Shown: positions 19,859 through 28,993, numbered from the stretch's first letter. The stretch is DNA of 58,258 nt from an uncultured Prevotellaceae bacterium (GCA_900315565.1 OMZS01000023.1:1-58258), one strand, 5' to 3'. Notes: generated by a model from the sequence alone, not told the origin. Translations and numbers: made by a program.

Positions 19859-20263
19859 CGGCTGCAACAGTAATTCTTCCTGGGCTTTCTGAGCTTCTTT
19901 CTGAGCTTTCTTTATCTCCTTAGCAGCCTTCTTCTGCTCCTTGGCTTTCTTCTCAGCTTTCTTAGCCTTAGCCTTGGCTTTCTTCTCAGCCTTCTTCTGA
20001 GCCTTATCGGCGGCTTCCTTGGCATCGCGCTCCTGGCACTCGGGGCACAGCGTCTTGCCGTCCTTCTTGGCGTCTTTCTCCTTCACGCCGGCAGGCAGGC
20101 CGCAGCTCTTCAGCTCCTTGCACTTCTTGCTGGTGTGATACAAACCCGAACCGTCGCTGCAGATATACACTTTCTTACCAAATCCAATGGCATTTGCAGT
20201 GCCAATACTCAGCCAGCATCCCATGATAGCGAGCAACATTGTTACAAATAGATTCTTTTTCAT
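19859..20263 (-). CDS. Small secreted Cys- and Lys/Ala-rich protein
   Basis: A 135-residue protein whose stop codon ends at 19856. A signal peptide (MKKNLFVTMLLAIMGCWLSIGTANA) is followed by a short Cys-containing segment, VYICSDGSGLYHTSKKCKEL, KSCGLP and TLCPECQ, that could bind a metal or form disulfides, and then by a Lys/Ala/Glu-rich tail (about residues 80-130) likely to form one long charged helix. I recognise no family for the whole. The 4-bp gap to clpS suggests one transcript, although this product should be exported and ClpS is cytosolic. Confidence 0.7.
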
Positions 20264-20317
20264 GTCTTTTCGTTAAAAATATGGATTAATACTCAATTCA
20301 AACACAATTTTATGGCA

Positions 20318-20355
20318 CAAAGATAAAACTTTTCCAGAAATTAACCGTAAATTTG
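20318..20355. promoter_or_regulatory. Divergent -7 boxes between the clpS operon and the lysozyme gene
   Basis: Minus-strand TATCTTTG (20318-20325) would serve the secreted protein-clpS-clpA-aat run. Plus-strand TAAATTTG (20348-20355) ends 9 bp before the lysozyme ATG at 20365. Clear -33 boxes are not visible. Confidence 0.45.
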
Positions 20356-20364
20356 CCCGCCAAA

Positions 20365-21765
20365 ATGAATACTTTAACAAACTATAAACATTTCAGACGC
20401 TTCACATGGCTGCTTCTGGTGGTGGCTGTGCTGCTCTGCGTGTGGCGTTTCCATCGTGCCGACACCCTTCTTCGGCGCGTGGCCGCCACACAATTCTCCG
20501 AACAGCACTACTACACCCTCTGGACCGACTCCAACCACTTGGCAGACACCGAGCGGCGCGAGCAGGCCTACGACCTGATAGAGCGCGACTCCGACCGCAT
20601 TGCCTCGGAGGCCGAGAATGCCCGCGAACAAGCCGACGACATCGACTACTACCTGCACGTTCACGACGTGAAAGACGAAGGCTTCGAAATGATTGCCGCC
20701 TATAAGCCCACCGCCCACCGGCGAGCCGACTCGCTGACCCGACTCTGTGAAAACATCGCCCTCATTAACGGTGGAACGGATTACCGCATTGAGCACAACG
20801 TCAGATACTTAGCCATTAACCCCGTCACTCCGCCCAACGTGCGCATACTTGCCGACGGCATCTACACGGGCCAGCTAAACAAACAAGGAAAAGCCGAAGG
20901 CCACGGTCACTTCAAGGGCAACGACGGCAGCTACTACGAGGGCAATTGGCACAACGGCGTGCGCGAAGGCTTTGGTTTTGCCGTCGTACCCAACAAGTCC
21001 CTGCGCGCCGGCGAATGGAAGGACGACAAATACCTTGGCGAGCGGGTGAACTACCACTCCGAACGCATTTACGGCATCGACATTTCTAAGTACCAGCACT
21101 TTCACGGCATAGGGAAAAAGAAGAAAATCTACCCTATTCACTGGAACCGCATGCGCATTACCCACCTTGGCAACATGAGTAACAAGATAATAAGCGGAAC
21201 AGTGGATTACCCCGTGTCGTTTATCTTCATCAAGTCAACCGAAGGGTCGAGCGTTAAAAACCCCTACTACGCCGCCGACTACCGCGCCGCCCGCCGACAT
21301 GGTATGCACGTGGGCACCTACCACTTTTTCTCCGTGCGAACGGGGGCTGCCTCGCAAGCCCACTATTTTCTGGCCAACGCCTATCTGTCGAAAGGCGACC
21401 TTCCGCCGGTGCTCGACGTGGAACCCACACGCCAACAGATAGAAGATATGGGCGGAGTGAAAGAGCTTTTTGCGCGCATACGAACGTGGCTGAAAATAGT
21501 AGAGCAGCGCGCAGGAGTGAAACCCATTCTCTACGTCAACCAGACCTTTGTGAACCGCTACCTGCCCGAGGCCCCCGACATCAAGCGCAACTACCGCGTG
21601 TGGATTGCCCGCTACGGCGACTACAAACCCGACGTGCGGCTGGCCTTCTGGCAGCTTTGTCCCGATGGGCGCGTGAGTGGCATTACTGGCAACGTGGATA
21701 TCAACGTGTTTAACGGATACCGCGATAAATTCGACGATTTTCTGAAAAACCAAACCATTCGTTAG
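20365..21765 (+). CDS. GH25 lysozyme with an N-terminal membrane anchor and MORN-like region
   Basis: A 466-residue protein. One transmembrane segment near the N-terminus (FTWLLLVVAVLLCVW) anchors a helical stretch (to about residue 160), then a MORN-like region (GKAEGHGHFKGNDGSYYEGNWHNG within residues 160-215), then a glycoside hydrolase family 25 domain. GH25 hallmarks: IYGIDISKYQ with the first catalytic-face Asp, FIFIKSTEGSS, GMHVGTYHFFSV and PPVLDVEPT with the DxE pair, ending FWQLCPDGRVSGITGNVDINVF. It should cleave peptidoglycan between MurNAc and GlcNAc, so self-wall remodelling or competition are both possible. The start after a -7 box gives a very short leader. Confidence 0.9.
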   Translation: MNTLTNYKHFRRFTWLLLVVAVLLCVWRFHRADTLLRRVAATQFSEQHYYTLWTDSNHLADTERREQAYDLIERDSDRIASEAENAREQADDIDYYLHVHDVKDEGFEMIAAYKPTAHRRADSLTRLCENIALINGGTDYRIEHNVRYLAINPVTPPNVRILADGIYTGQLNKQGKAEGHGHFKGNDGSYYEGNWHNGVREGFGFAVVPNKSLRAGEWKDDKYLGERVNYHSERIYGIDISKYQHFHGIGKKKKIYPIHWNRMRITHLGNMSNKIISGTVDYPVSFIFIKSTEGSSVKNPYYAADYRAARRHGMHVGTYHFFSVRTGAASQAHYFLANAYLSKGDLPPVLDVEPTRQQIEDMGGVKELFARIRTWLKIVEQRAGVKPILYVNQTFVNRYLPEAPDIKRNYRVWIARYGDYKPDVRLAFWQLCPDGRVSGITGNVDINVFNGYRDKFDDFLKNQTIR

Positions 21766-21786
21766 CACCCCATTCTTAAACCCCAC

Positions 21787-21953
21787 AAAAATAACTCACG
21801 ACGCTACTTTGAAATTCTCTAGAAAATTTCGCCGTAGCGTCGTGAGTTATTTTCGTAATGTCGTGAGATAATTTTTTATTACCGTGAGTTATTCTCGCAA
21901 AGCCGTGAAATAAATTCCTAAAGCCGTGAGTTATTTCAACAAACCGTGCTTAT
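21787..21953. repeat. Cluster of TCGTGAGTTATT repeats with a perfect 20-bp inverted repeat
   Basis: AAAATAACTCACGACGCTAC (21787-21806) is the exact reverse complement of 21834-21853. The loop contains AATTCTCTAGAAAAT. Further direct copies follow: GTCGTGAGATAATTTT, CCGTGAGTTATTCTCG, GCCGTGAAATAAATTC, GCCGTGAGTTATTTC. The cluster fills the gap between two convergent genes and shares both motifs with 36437-36580. Confidence 0.9.
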
Positions 21954-21977
21954 AAGAAACAGCATCGTGAGCCGAAA

Positions 21978-22997
21978 TTAGCGCGACATGAGCTCAAGGA
22001 TTTCATCGTCGTAAACGAGATTGAAATCGCCAGGAACCGATGTCTTCAGCGTGGCGGCGGCCAGCGAATAGTCGAGACAGAACTGCGCATCGTCGGGATG
22101 CTGAGTCATGGCATGAAGGAACCCGGCCAGGAAAGCGTCGCCCACGCCTACGGGGTCAATGATGCCAGGAATATCGTAGATGCGCGTGCTAAGCGTCTCG
22201 CCTTCGTGCCAGAGCAGAGCCGTCATGGTGTGATGGTTCGAGCTGACCAGGTTGCGGGTGCCCAGCAGCCAGTTTTTGCACCTCGGCCAGCGGGCATGAA
22301 TATCGTCGAACCAGCGCTCGTAGGCGGCTTTGTCGATGGGATAGTTAGCATCGAGCGCCTCAAAGGGAAGGCTGTAGTTGTCGGTCATGTACTCGTATTC
22401 TATCTGGTCGGCAAACACCACGTCGGCATAAGAGAGCATGCGCGAAAGCACTTCTTTGGGCTTAGCGCCATACTGCCAGAGATTCTTGCGGTAGTTAATG
22501 TCGTAAGAGATGGTTTTCCCCATTTCGGTGGCAATGTCGAGTGCCTCAAAAGTAGCGTCGGCAGCCCCCTGGGTGATAGCTCCGGTGATGCCCGAGGTGT
22601 GGAACACATCCACGTCCTTCAGAATCTCGCGCCAGGGAATCATGCCCGGCTTCAGCTCTGAGTAGGCCGAGTTGGCGCGGTCGTAAATCACCTTGGCACT
22701 ACGCATGCCGGCAGCCTCCTCAAAGTAGTATGTGCCAATGCGGTTGCCGCCAAAGAGCACGTGTTTCACGCCCACCTGAAATCCGCTGAGGGCGAGGGCA
22801 CCGGCATGCCCTACTCGGTTGTCGGGCAGGCGGGTGATATACTGAACGTCGTCGCCGAGAGTGGCCAGCGAAACGGCCACGTTGGCCTCGCTGCCGCCAT
22901 ATTTGCCCACGAGCAGGCTGTCTTGCATAAGTCGCATTTGGTGCTGGTTGGAGAACCGCAACAGCAGTTCGCCGAAAGTAAGAAATTTTGTCCGCAT
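21978..22997 (-). CDS. kdgK: 2-dehydro-3-deoxygluconokinase (KDG kinase), PfkB family
   Basis: A 339-residue ribokinase-fold sugar kinase. The N-terminus FLTFGELLLRFSNQ and YGGSEANVAVSLATLG carry the sugar-binding Gly-Gly motif; the PfkB signature with the catalytic Asp is IDPVGVGDAFLAGFLHA near residue 290. The closest match I recognise is KdgK, which phosphorylates KDG in uronate and pectin breakdown (KDG to KDPG). No aldolase or uronate gene is adjacent, so the substrate call rests on sequence resemblance only. A minus-strand TACCTTTG at 23095-23102 may be its -7 box. Confidence 0.82.
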   Translation of the reverse strand: MRTKFLTFGELLLRFSNQHQMRLMQDSLLVGKYGGSEANVAVSLATLGDDVQYITRLPDNRVGHAGALALSGFQVGVKHVLFGGNRIGTYYFEEAAGMRSAKVIYDRANSAYSELKPGMIPWREILKDVDVFHTSGITGAITQGAADATFEALDIATEMGKTISYDINYRKNLWQYGAKPKEVLSRMLSYADVVFADQIEYEYMTDNYSLPFEALDANYPIDKAAYERWFDDIHARWPRCKNWLLGTRNLVSSNHHTMTALLWHEGETLSTRIYDIPGIIDPVGVGDAFLAGFLHAMTQHPDDAQFCLDYSLAAATLKTSVPGDFNLVYDDEILELMSR

Positions 22998-23094
22998 AGA
23001 GATATATTACAATTCTATTTTTATCAACTCAAAAAATAACAATCATCTACATTCATTCGATTTCACAAATTGTGTATGTGTCTGTTACGAGTTG

Positions 23095-23102
23095 CAAAGG
23101 TA
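23095..23102 (-). promoter_or_regulatory. Putative -7 box for the KDG kinase gene
   Basis: Minus-strand TACCTTTG, in the context GTTGCAAAGGTAAGC on the plus strand, which is identical over 15 bp to the promoter at 34-48. No good -33 box was found. Confidence 0.4.
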
Positions 23103-23228
23103 AGCAAATGAGCGAGAAAAATGAAATAATTCAAAAAAAATTAACCTGCCTAACTCTTATTTTCCTACTTTTCGGCCCTCTGCTTTGAAAAAAGCGACTT
23201 CGCAAAGCCATTTCTGCGAAAAAATGAT

Positions 23229-23236
23229 TATTTTTG
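23229..23236 (+). promoter_or_regulatory. Putative -7 box for the GH9 gene
   Basis: TATTTTTG followed by CATC lies 33 bp before the ATG at 23269. The -33 element is not obvious. Confidence 0.45.
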
Positions 23237-23268
23237 CATCATTATAAACACTTTCAACACATATAACC

Positions 23269-25788
23269 ATGAAACATTTTTTGCTAGGCTTACTGCTTTG
23301 CGCTCCACAGGCAGTTGGAGCACAACAATTCACACTCAATGAGAACGGTTACTTCAGCAACGCAGGCGTTGACGTGATGGCTTTCAGCGATTTCTATCCC
23401 GAAGGCCACCAGGGCGGCGTCTGTGTCATCATGAACGGGCAGCGCGTGGCCACCAACGGCGACATCCGCATGGAACCCACGCCCGGACAATGGCAACCCG
23501 TGCCGCGTCAGCTGAACAGGAAAGCTGAGGGCAACCGCATCGTCACCACGCTCTGCTATCCCGACTCTTCGCGCCACCTGACGGGTTTCAACCCCATGGT
23601 TTATCCCGACTATGTGGTGACATATACCGTCAGCGTCGAGCCGCAGGGCAGCGGCATCGCCGTCACCGTTGACCTCGACAAGCCCGTGCCCGACTATCTG
23701 CTGGGCAAGGTGGGGTTCAATTTGGAATTTTTCCCGGGCGCGCTGTTTGGCAAACCGTGGCTCATGGACAGTCAGCCGGGCATCTATCCCCAGCAGCCCA
23801 ACACACCGCTCGTTGCCACCGAAACCAACCTTCTGCATACGGGCGACTTCTTTGCGGGCAAGGGACAGAAGGCCGACATCGACCATCTGAATGCCCAGGG
23901 CTACAGTCCCTTTACAGCCGACAAACTCATCGCAGCCCCTTACGCTGAGGGACGAAAATTCACCTCGCGTCCCGACGACCCCTACACGCGGCTCACCATT
24001 GAGTCGCTTACCGGCACGCTGAAACTCTACGACGGACGAATGAACCACAACAACGGCTGGTTTGTGCTCCGTAGCGAGATAGCCGCCGGAGCCACCAAGG
24101 GAGCCGTGCGATGGATCATCACGCCCAACGTGGTGAGCGACTGGCGCTACAAGCCTGTGGTGCAGATTTCGCAGGTGGGATACCATCCCGCACAGCCCAA
24201 ATGCGCCATCATAGAAACCGATGCCCGCGAATCGCAGGTGGCCGACGCGCAACTCATTCGCATCACGGCCAATGGCGAGCAGGTGGTACGTAGCTTGAAG
24301 CCCGCGGTGTGGGGAAAATTTTTGCGCTACCGCTATCTGACGGCCGACTTTACCGACGTGAGCGAGACAGGACTATATAAAATAAGGTATGGTTCAACAG
24401 ATTCGAGCGTGTTCCGCATCGACGGCAACATCTACGACCGAGGTGTTTGGCAGCCCGTCATTGAGTATTTTCTTCCGGTGCAGATGTGCCACATGCGGGT
24501 GAGCGAAAAATACCGCATCTGGCACGACGCCTGCCACATGGACGACGCCCTGATGGCTGCCGTGGGCAACCACATCGACGGATACGACCAGCGGCCCGGC
24601 CTCTCTAAGTTTGCCGCTGGCGAAAAGGTGCCTGGCGTTAATGTGGGCGGCTGGCACGATGCGGGCGACTTCGACCTGCGCGTGGAGTCGCAGGCAGGCG
24701 AGGCATATATCCTGGCTTTGGCCTACGAGGCGTTTCATCCTGAAATCGACGTGACGGCCATCGACCAAAACAAACACCGGGTGGAAATCCATGAGCCCGA
24801 CGGCAAAAACGACCTGCTGCAACAAGTGGAGAACGGAGCCCTCACCGTGGTGCGCTCGTATCAGGCTTTGGGCCGACTCTACCGGGGAATCATCTGCAAC
24901 AACCTGCGCCAGTATGTGCTGCTGGGCGATGCTGCGGCCATGACCGACGGCAAGGCTGGCAACGACGACGACCGCTGGATTTTCACAGAAGACAATCCCA
25001 TGCGCGAACTGCAGACCGCTGCCCAACTGGCAGGTGCGGCTCGTGTGCTGCGCGGTTTCAACGATGCCCTGAGCCGCGAATGCATCGAGATTGCCACAAC
25101 GCTCTACCGCCAAACCAAAGCCGAGGGATTTTTACGGGGAGTAAAACTGCAAACTGCCGTCGAACTTTATCTCACCACCAACGAGCGCGAATATCTCGAC
25201 TTCGTTCTCAACAACCAGGAACTCATACTGAAGAACATCTCGCGCACCGGATGGTTCTGCGCCCGCATTGCCACGAAGCTGGCCGCACAAAAGGGCAAGC
25301 GCGAACGACAGTTTGCCACGGCTTTCGGCAAAGCACTTGCCGAATATAAGAGCCAGCTCGACAAACAGTCGGCCGAAACTCCCTACGGTGTGCCCTACCG
25401 GCCCTCTATCTGGGGAGCCGGATGGGACATACAACGATTCGGATTCGAATACTATTTCCTGGCCTCGGCCTATCCCGACATTTTCCCAAAGAACACGGTG
25501 TTCAATGCGCTCAACTTCATTCTGGGTTGCCATCCCGGAAGCAATACGGCCTCGTTTGCGTCGGGCGTAGGAGCCAAGTCGGCCACCGTTGCCTACGGAC
25601 TGAACCGCGCCGACTGGTCGTACATTCCTGGAGGTGTAGTTTCGGGAACGGCTCTCATTCGTCCCGACTTCCCCGAACTGTTGGAGTTTCCTTTCCTGTG
25701 GCAACAAATGGAATACGTGTTGGGAGGCGGCTCTTCGCACTACATGTTCCTGGTGCTGGCAGCACAACAAATGCTGAAAAGCACGTAA
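23269..25788 (+). CDS. Glycoside hydrolase family 9 enzyme (endoglucanase-like), secreted
   Basis: An 839-residue secreted enzyme (signal peptide MKHFLLGLLLCAPQAVGA). About 290 residues of unassigned N-terminal beta-rich sequence precede a CelD-type immunoglobulin-like domain (VVQISQVGYHPAQPKCAIIE to GLYKIRYGSTDSSVFRI). The (alpha/alpha)6 GH9 domain has the catalytic-base motif VGGWHDAGDFDLRVESQ near residue 465, then NFILGCHPGSNTASFASGVG and, at the end, FPFLWQQMEYVLGGGSSHY, where the proton-donor Glu is expected. GH9 enzymes cleave beta-1,4-glucans, but a few act on other glycans, so cellulose is not certain. The gene stands alone with its own promoter and a shared terminator. Confidence 0.88.
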   Translation: MKHFLLGLLLCAPQAVGAQQFTLNENGYFSNAGVDVMAFSDFYPEGHQGGVCVIMNGQRVATNGDIRMEPTPGQWQPVPRQLNRKAEGNRIVTTLCYPDSSRHLTGFNPMVYPDYVVTYTVSVEPQGSGIAVTVDLDKPVPDYLLGKVGFNLEFFPGALFGKPWLMDSQPGIYPQQPNTPLVATETNLLHTGDFFAGKGQKADIDHLNAQGYSPFTADKLIAAPYAEGRKFTSRPDDPYTRLTIESLTGTLKLYDGRMNHNNGWFVLRSEIAAGATKGAVRWIITPNVVSDWRYKPVVQISQVGYHPAQPKCAIIETDARESQVADAQLIRITANGEQVVRSLKPAVWGKFLRYRYLTADFTDVSETGLYKIRYGSTDSSVFRIDGNIYDRGVWQPVIEYFLPVQMCHMRVSEKYRIWHDACHMDDALMAAVGNHIDGYDQRPGLSKFAAGEKVPGVNVGGWHDAGDFDLRVESQAGEAYILALAYEAFHPEIDVTAIDQNKHRVEIHEPDGKNDLLQQVENGALTVVRSYQALGRLYRGIICNNLRQYVLLGDAAAMTDGKAGNDDDRWIFTEDNPMRELQTAAQLAGAARVLRGFNDALSRECIEIATTLYRQTKAEGFLRGVKLQTAVELYLTTNEREYLDFVLNNQELILKNISRTGWFCARIATKLAAQKGKRERQFATAFGKALAEYKSQLDKQSAETPYGVPYRPSIWGAGWDIQRFGFEYYFLASAYPDIFPKNTVFNALNFILGCHPGSNTASFASGVGAKSATVAYGLNRADWSYIPGGVVSGTALIRPDFPELLEFPFLWQQMEYVLGGGSSHYMFLVLAAQQMLKST

Positions 25789-25866
25789 TGCTCCACGCCC
25801 GTCATCTTCTGCCGACTCCCATTCATTTCTTGCAAACAAGCTTGCGGAAGCTGACTTAATATTACC

Positions 25867-25900
25867 AAAAAGGGCCTTCTCGCGGTGAGAAGGCCCTTTT
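25867..25900. terminator. Bidirectional intrinsic terminator
   Basis: AAAAAGGGCCTTCTC pairs with GAGAAGGCCCTTTT around GCGGT. The A-run before and T-run after let it stop both the GH9 transcript and the convergent minus-strand transcript of the gene at 25921-26370. Confidence 0.9.
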
Positions 25901-25920
25901 CGTATGCGGGTGTTGTTGGC

Positions 25921-26370
25921 TTATTTTGTTTCTTTCATCAGGTCGTTGAAAAAATCATCAAGGTCTTTGTCGAGTCCTTCCATCAGCTCGCCGCTGACAA
26001 TGATGGTGTCGTCGTCATCAACCACATAGAGTTCGGCAATGTGTTCCTTGTCTTCGTCCTCCAGCACAAAGCTGTAGGGTTTGAGAATGGAGAGATTGTC
26101 GGTAGTTTGGTGCATCCTGGTGAGCGTAGCGCGAAGAATATCGGTGATACTCTTATAGAAATCCTCGTCTTTGTTGTCAATCCATTGCTCAACCACACAC
26201 CGGTTGACTTCACGGTCGTCGTCGTCGTAGGCTACCATTTCGCCACTCTCCTGCGTTACGCGCAGATGAATGTCGGTCATGATTTCGGCCTCGCGGTCGG
26301 AAGGAAATTTCTGAGCTATCTTTCTGATAGCACGCTCCACCTGTTGGATGGTTTGTTCTGTCGGTTTCAT
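25921..26370 (-). CDS. Conserved acidic cytoplasmic protein, function unknown
   Basis: A 149-residue acidic protein without signal peptide or membrane segment. It has DDDDREVNRCVVEQWIDNKDEDFYKSI in the middle, VVDDDDTIIVSGELMEGLDKDLDDFFNDLM at the end, and predicted alternating helices and strands. I do not recognise a named domain. It ends at the bidirectional terminator and starts 48 bp downstream of the GHL10 gene stop, so the two may form one minus-strand transcript. Confidence 0.7.
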   Translation of the reverse strand: MKPTEQTIQQVERAIRKIAQKFPSDREAEIMTDIHLRVTQESGEMVAYDDDDREVNRCVVEQWIDNKDEDFYKSITDILRATLTRMHQTTDNLSILKPYSFVLEDEDKEHIAELYVVDDDDTIIVSGELMEGLDKDLDDFFNDLMKETK

Positions 26371-26418
26371 AATTCTATGAGGTTAATGTTCTTTTAATCC
26401 AATGTTTGTTTCTGCGTC

Positions 26419-27918
26419 TCAACGCTTTATTTTCACAGGCTTACTCTCGTTGCTCAACCGGTCGAGGGCCGTTACAACGTAGGTGCCGCCGCTCTTGCGG
26501 ATTTTGTGGAAGTTGTTGGAAGTGATTTCCTGAATGTGCGAACCGTCGCTGATATCGATTTTCTCGCCCTGGGCAAAGTGATAGACCACGTATTTCACGG
26601 CTTCGTGCTTCCATCCGCTGCCATTCGGTTGAGTCCAGAAGAGCACAGGCTCGCCGTTCATTTGCAATATCTTCATCTTTTTCACCTTTTTGGGGCTGGT
26701 TTTGTCTATGAAAGGCATGCTGGGCTGAAGCACGGGATTTTTCCAATACACTTTTCGCAGCATATTACCATAGTTGCCCACATTGTCAACAGCCGCCTTG
26801 GCATACCACAACACGGTTCCGCCCACGTTTTTCATCTGTTTGTGCAGACGCATTTTGGCGGGCATCTGGTTTTGTCCGGGATTCTTCGGGTCAACATTCT
26901 TCACCGTGCGCTCGATGTCCTCACCAATAAAGAGCGGACGGTTAGAAGCGTAGTCGTTCCAGAAACTGATAAGTGGCTCGTAGTCGGCGCTGCTGTGGCC
27001 AATTTCCCAGTAGAGTTGCGGCACGCAATAGTCAACCCAGCCTTTGTTCACCCACAAAAGCACGTCGGCATAGAGGTCGTCGTAGTTTTGCAGGCCCTTG
27101 GTGGCACTTCCGGGAATAGGGTCGTTCGATGTTTTATGGTTGTGATAGATTCCGAAGGGCGACACACCAAATTTCACCCAGGGTTTCACATCGTGAATGG
27201 CTTTGTGCAGCTCTTTGATGAATATATTCACGTTTTCACGGCGCCAGTCGTTGCGGTTCTGAATTTTATACGGGTTATAAAGCTCGAACTCACGGTTGTC
27301 GGGTATCTGTTGGCCTGCAGCAGGATAAGGATAGAAATAATCGTCGATGTGGAGGCCGTCGATGTCGTAACGGCGCACAATGTCCTGCACCACTTTGCAA
27401 ATGTAATCGCGGTTAATGGGGTTGCCCGGGTTCAGAATCAACAGTCCGTCGTAGGCAAACACGCGGTCGGGATACATCGAAGCCACATGGTTGGTGGCCA
27501 ACGCCGTTGTTGTTTTTGTGCGGGCGCGGTAGGGATTAATCCATGCATGCAATTCCATGCCCCGCTGGTGACATTGCTCCACCATCCATTGCAGCGGATC
27601 CCAGTAAGGCTGCGGCGCGCGTCCCTGCTGTCCGGTCAGAAAACGGCTCCATGGCTCCAGTTTGCTCTCGTAGAGGGCATCGCACTCAGGACGCACCTGA
27701 AAAATAATGGTATTTACGCCGTCTTTCTTCAGTTCGTCGAGCTGATAGGTCAGAGTCTGCTGCATGGTTGCGGTACTCATGCCCTGAAACTGGCCGTTGA
27801 CACTCTGAATCCACGCACCCCTGAATTCACGTTTATTGGTGTTTTCTACTGCTGTTTTGGTATGGGCACACGAAAACAGGCACACCAACATGAATGCATA
27901 AGCAAATATCTTTTTCAT
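26419..27918 (-). CDS. GHL10/DUF187-type glycoside hydrolase-like lipoprotein
   Basis: A 499-residue lipoprotein (signal MKKIFAYAFMLVCLFSC, lipidation Cys at residue 17). The TIM-barrel-like domain begins REFRGAWIQSVNGQ and continues with NTIIFQVRPECDALYESKLEPWS, GMELHAWINPYRARTK, RYDIDGLHIDDYFYPYP and WVKFGVSPFGIYHN, all hallmarks of the GHL10 (DUF187, YngK-like) family related to GH10-like hydrolases. A C-terminal fibronectin/Ig-like domain (about 400-499) has the series VLFWTQPNGSGW and YVVTALDRLS. The substrate is unknown; related proteins are thought to act on cell-wall or capsular glycans. Confidence 0.85.
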   Translation of the reverse strand: MKKIFAYAFMLVCLFSCAHTKTAVENTNKREFRGAWIQSVNGQFQGMSTATMQQTLTYQLDELKKDGVNTIIFQVRPECDALYESKLEPWSRFLTGQQGRAPQPYWDPLQWMVEQCHQRGMELHAWINPYRARTKTTTALATNHVASMYPDRVFAYDGLLILNPGNPINRDYICKVVQDIVRRYDIDGLHIDDYFYPYPAAGQQIPDNREFELYNPYKIQNRNDWRRENVNIFIKELHKAIHDVKPWVKFGVSPFGIYHNHKTSNDPIPGSATKGLQNYDDLYADVLLWVNKGWVDYCVPQLYWEIGHSSADYEPLISFWNDYASNRPLFIGEDIERTVKNVDPKNPGQNQMPAKMRLHKQMKNVGGTVLWYAKAAVDNVGNYGNMLRKVYWKNPVLQPSMPFIDKTSPKKVKKMKILQMNGEPVLFWTQPNGSGWKHEAVKYVVYHFAQGEKIDISDGSHIQEITSNNFHKIRKSGGTYVVTALDRLSNESKPVKIKR

Positions 27919-28000
27919 CTGTGTTCTTTTACTTATTATATATATTATTTGTTTCTGGCGGTTCAGACATACTTGCTGTGCTGGAATCGCTCATTATGAT

Positions 28001-28918
28001 TTATCTTACTCTTAGTTTATCGCCAACTGCTATCTCGTAATCGGCTTTCAAATGGTTCATTTTGTATAGGCTCTTCAGCCTGATGCCATACATCTGTGCG
28101 ATGTCGTAAAGGCTTTCGCCGCTCTTCACCGTATGGGGCTGATTCTTAAACTGTTTGAGAGCCCGTTTCTGTTTTTTCTTTAAATAGACTATGTCGCCCT
28201 CGTTGAGCACGTCGTCCTTATAGCGCTCGTTCCGTTTGGCAATCTTTTTATACGAAATGCCCACCTCTTTTCCTATGTCTTTAAAAGTGTCGCCCTTACG
28301 CGCAAAGAGGTAATAGTTTTTGTTGTAGATGTGAATGGGATGCAGCGGCTGGCCTATTTGCGCCGGCTTGTCCTTCGACACCTTCTGCGCCATAAACTTA
28401 TCGTACTTCTTGGCATGGTCGTACTCGTTCAGACCGTAAAGATCGATGAGCTGTATCAGCTTGGTGGCATAAGTAGGGCTGGTGGCATATCCGCAACGCT
28501 TCAATCCCTGCGCCCATCCCTTGTAGTCGGTAAGACGGAGCGAGAACAGACTTTTGTATCGGTCGCGAAGCAGAAACTGACTGTGGTCTTCAAAACTCTG
28601 ATACGGGTCGTCGTATGCCCGGAAGCATTCTCCCTGCTCGTCATCGTCGTGATAAACCGTACGCCCTGCCCATCCATGACACTTAATACCGAAGTGATTG
28701 TTTCCTCTGACGGCCAACTCACTTTTTCCGGCACCACTTTCCAAAAGACCTTGCGCCAATGTGATGCTCGCGGGTATCTTGTATTTGAGCATTTGCTGAA
28801 TAGCCAAATCCTTATACTGCTCGATGTAGTCCTCGTACTGCCGGTTGGGCCGCATTTTCTGAGCCTCTGCTCCAGCCGCCGTCAGCAAGGCAAACAGTAT
28901 GATAAGGTATTTATTCAT
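28001..28918 (-). CDS. Glucosaminidase (FlgJ-like) with two LysM domains
   Basis: A 305-residue secreted peptidoglycan hydrolase. The start MNKYLIILFALLTAAGAEA gives a clean signal peptide; an upstream Met at 28942 overlaps a -7 box and is rejected. The Glucosaminidase domain (residues about 30-180) carries PASITLAQGLLESGAGKSELA with the catalytic Glu, NNHFGIKCHGW and GLKRCGYATSPTYATKLI. Two LysM domains follow: YYLFARKGDTFKDIGKEVG and HTVKSGESLYDIAQMYG. It should cut the glycan strand and bind it through LysM. The -7 box TAAGTTTG lies at 28940-28947 on the minus strand. Confidence 0.93.
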   Translation of the reverse strand: MNKYLIILFALLTAAGAEAQKMRPNRQYEDYIEQYKDLAIQQMLKYKIPASITLAQGLLESGAGKSELAVRGNNHFGIKCHGWAGRTVYHDDDEQGECFRAYDDPYQSFEDHSQFLLRDRYKSLFSLRLTDYKGWAQGLKRCGYATSPTYATKLIQLIDLYGLNEYDHAKKYDKFMAQKVSKDKPAQIGQPLHPIHIYNKNYYLFARKGDTFKDIGKEVGISYKKIAKRNERYKDDVLNEGDIVYLKKKQKRALKQFKNQPHTVKSGESLYDIAQMYGIRLKSLYKMNHLKADYEIAVGDKLRVR

Positions 28919-28993
28919 CGGTCTTTCTCTTTTAGCGTGCAAACTTACACAAAAAATATGACATACACAATTTTTTGAAACGATTCTTTACTC

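Noticed and set aside
21787-21853. 20-bp inverted repeat as an intrinsic terminator for the lysozyme gene
   Set aside because: The right arm ends in TTTTCG and further repeat copies follow; it belongs to a dispersed family found also between divergent genes, so termination is not its common role.
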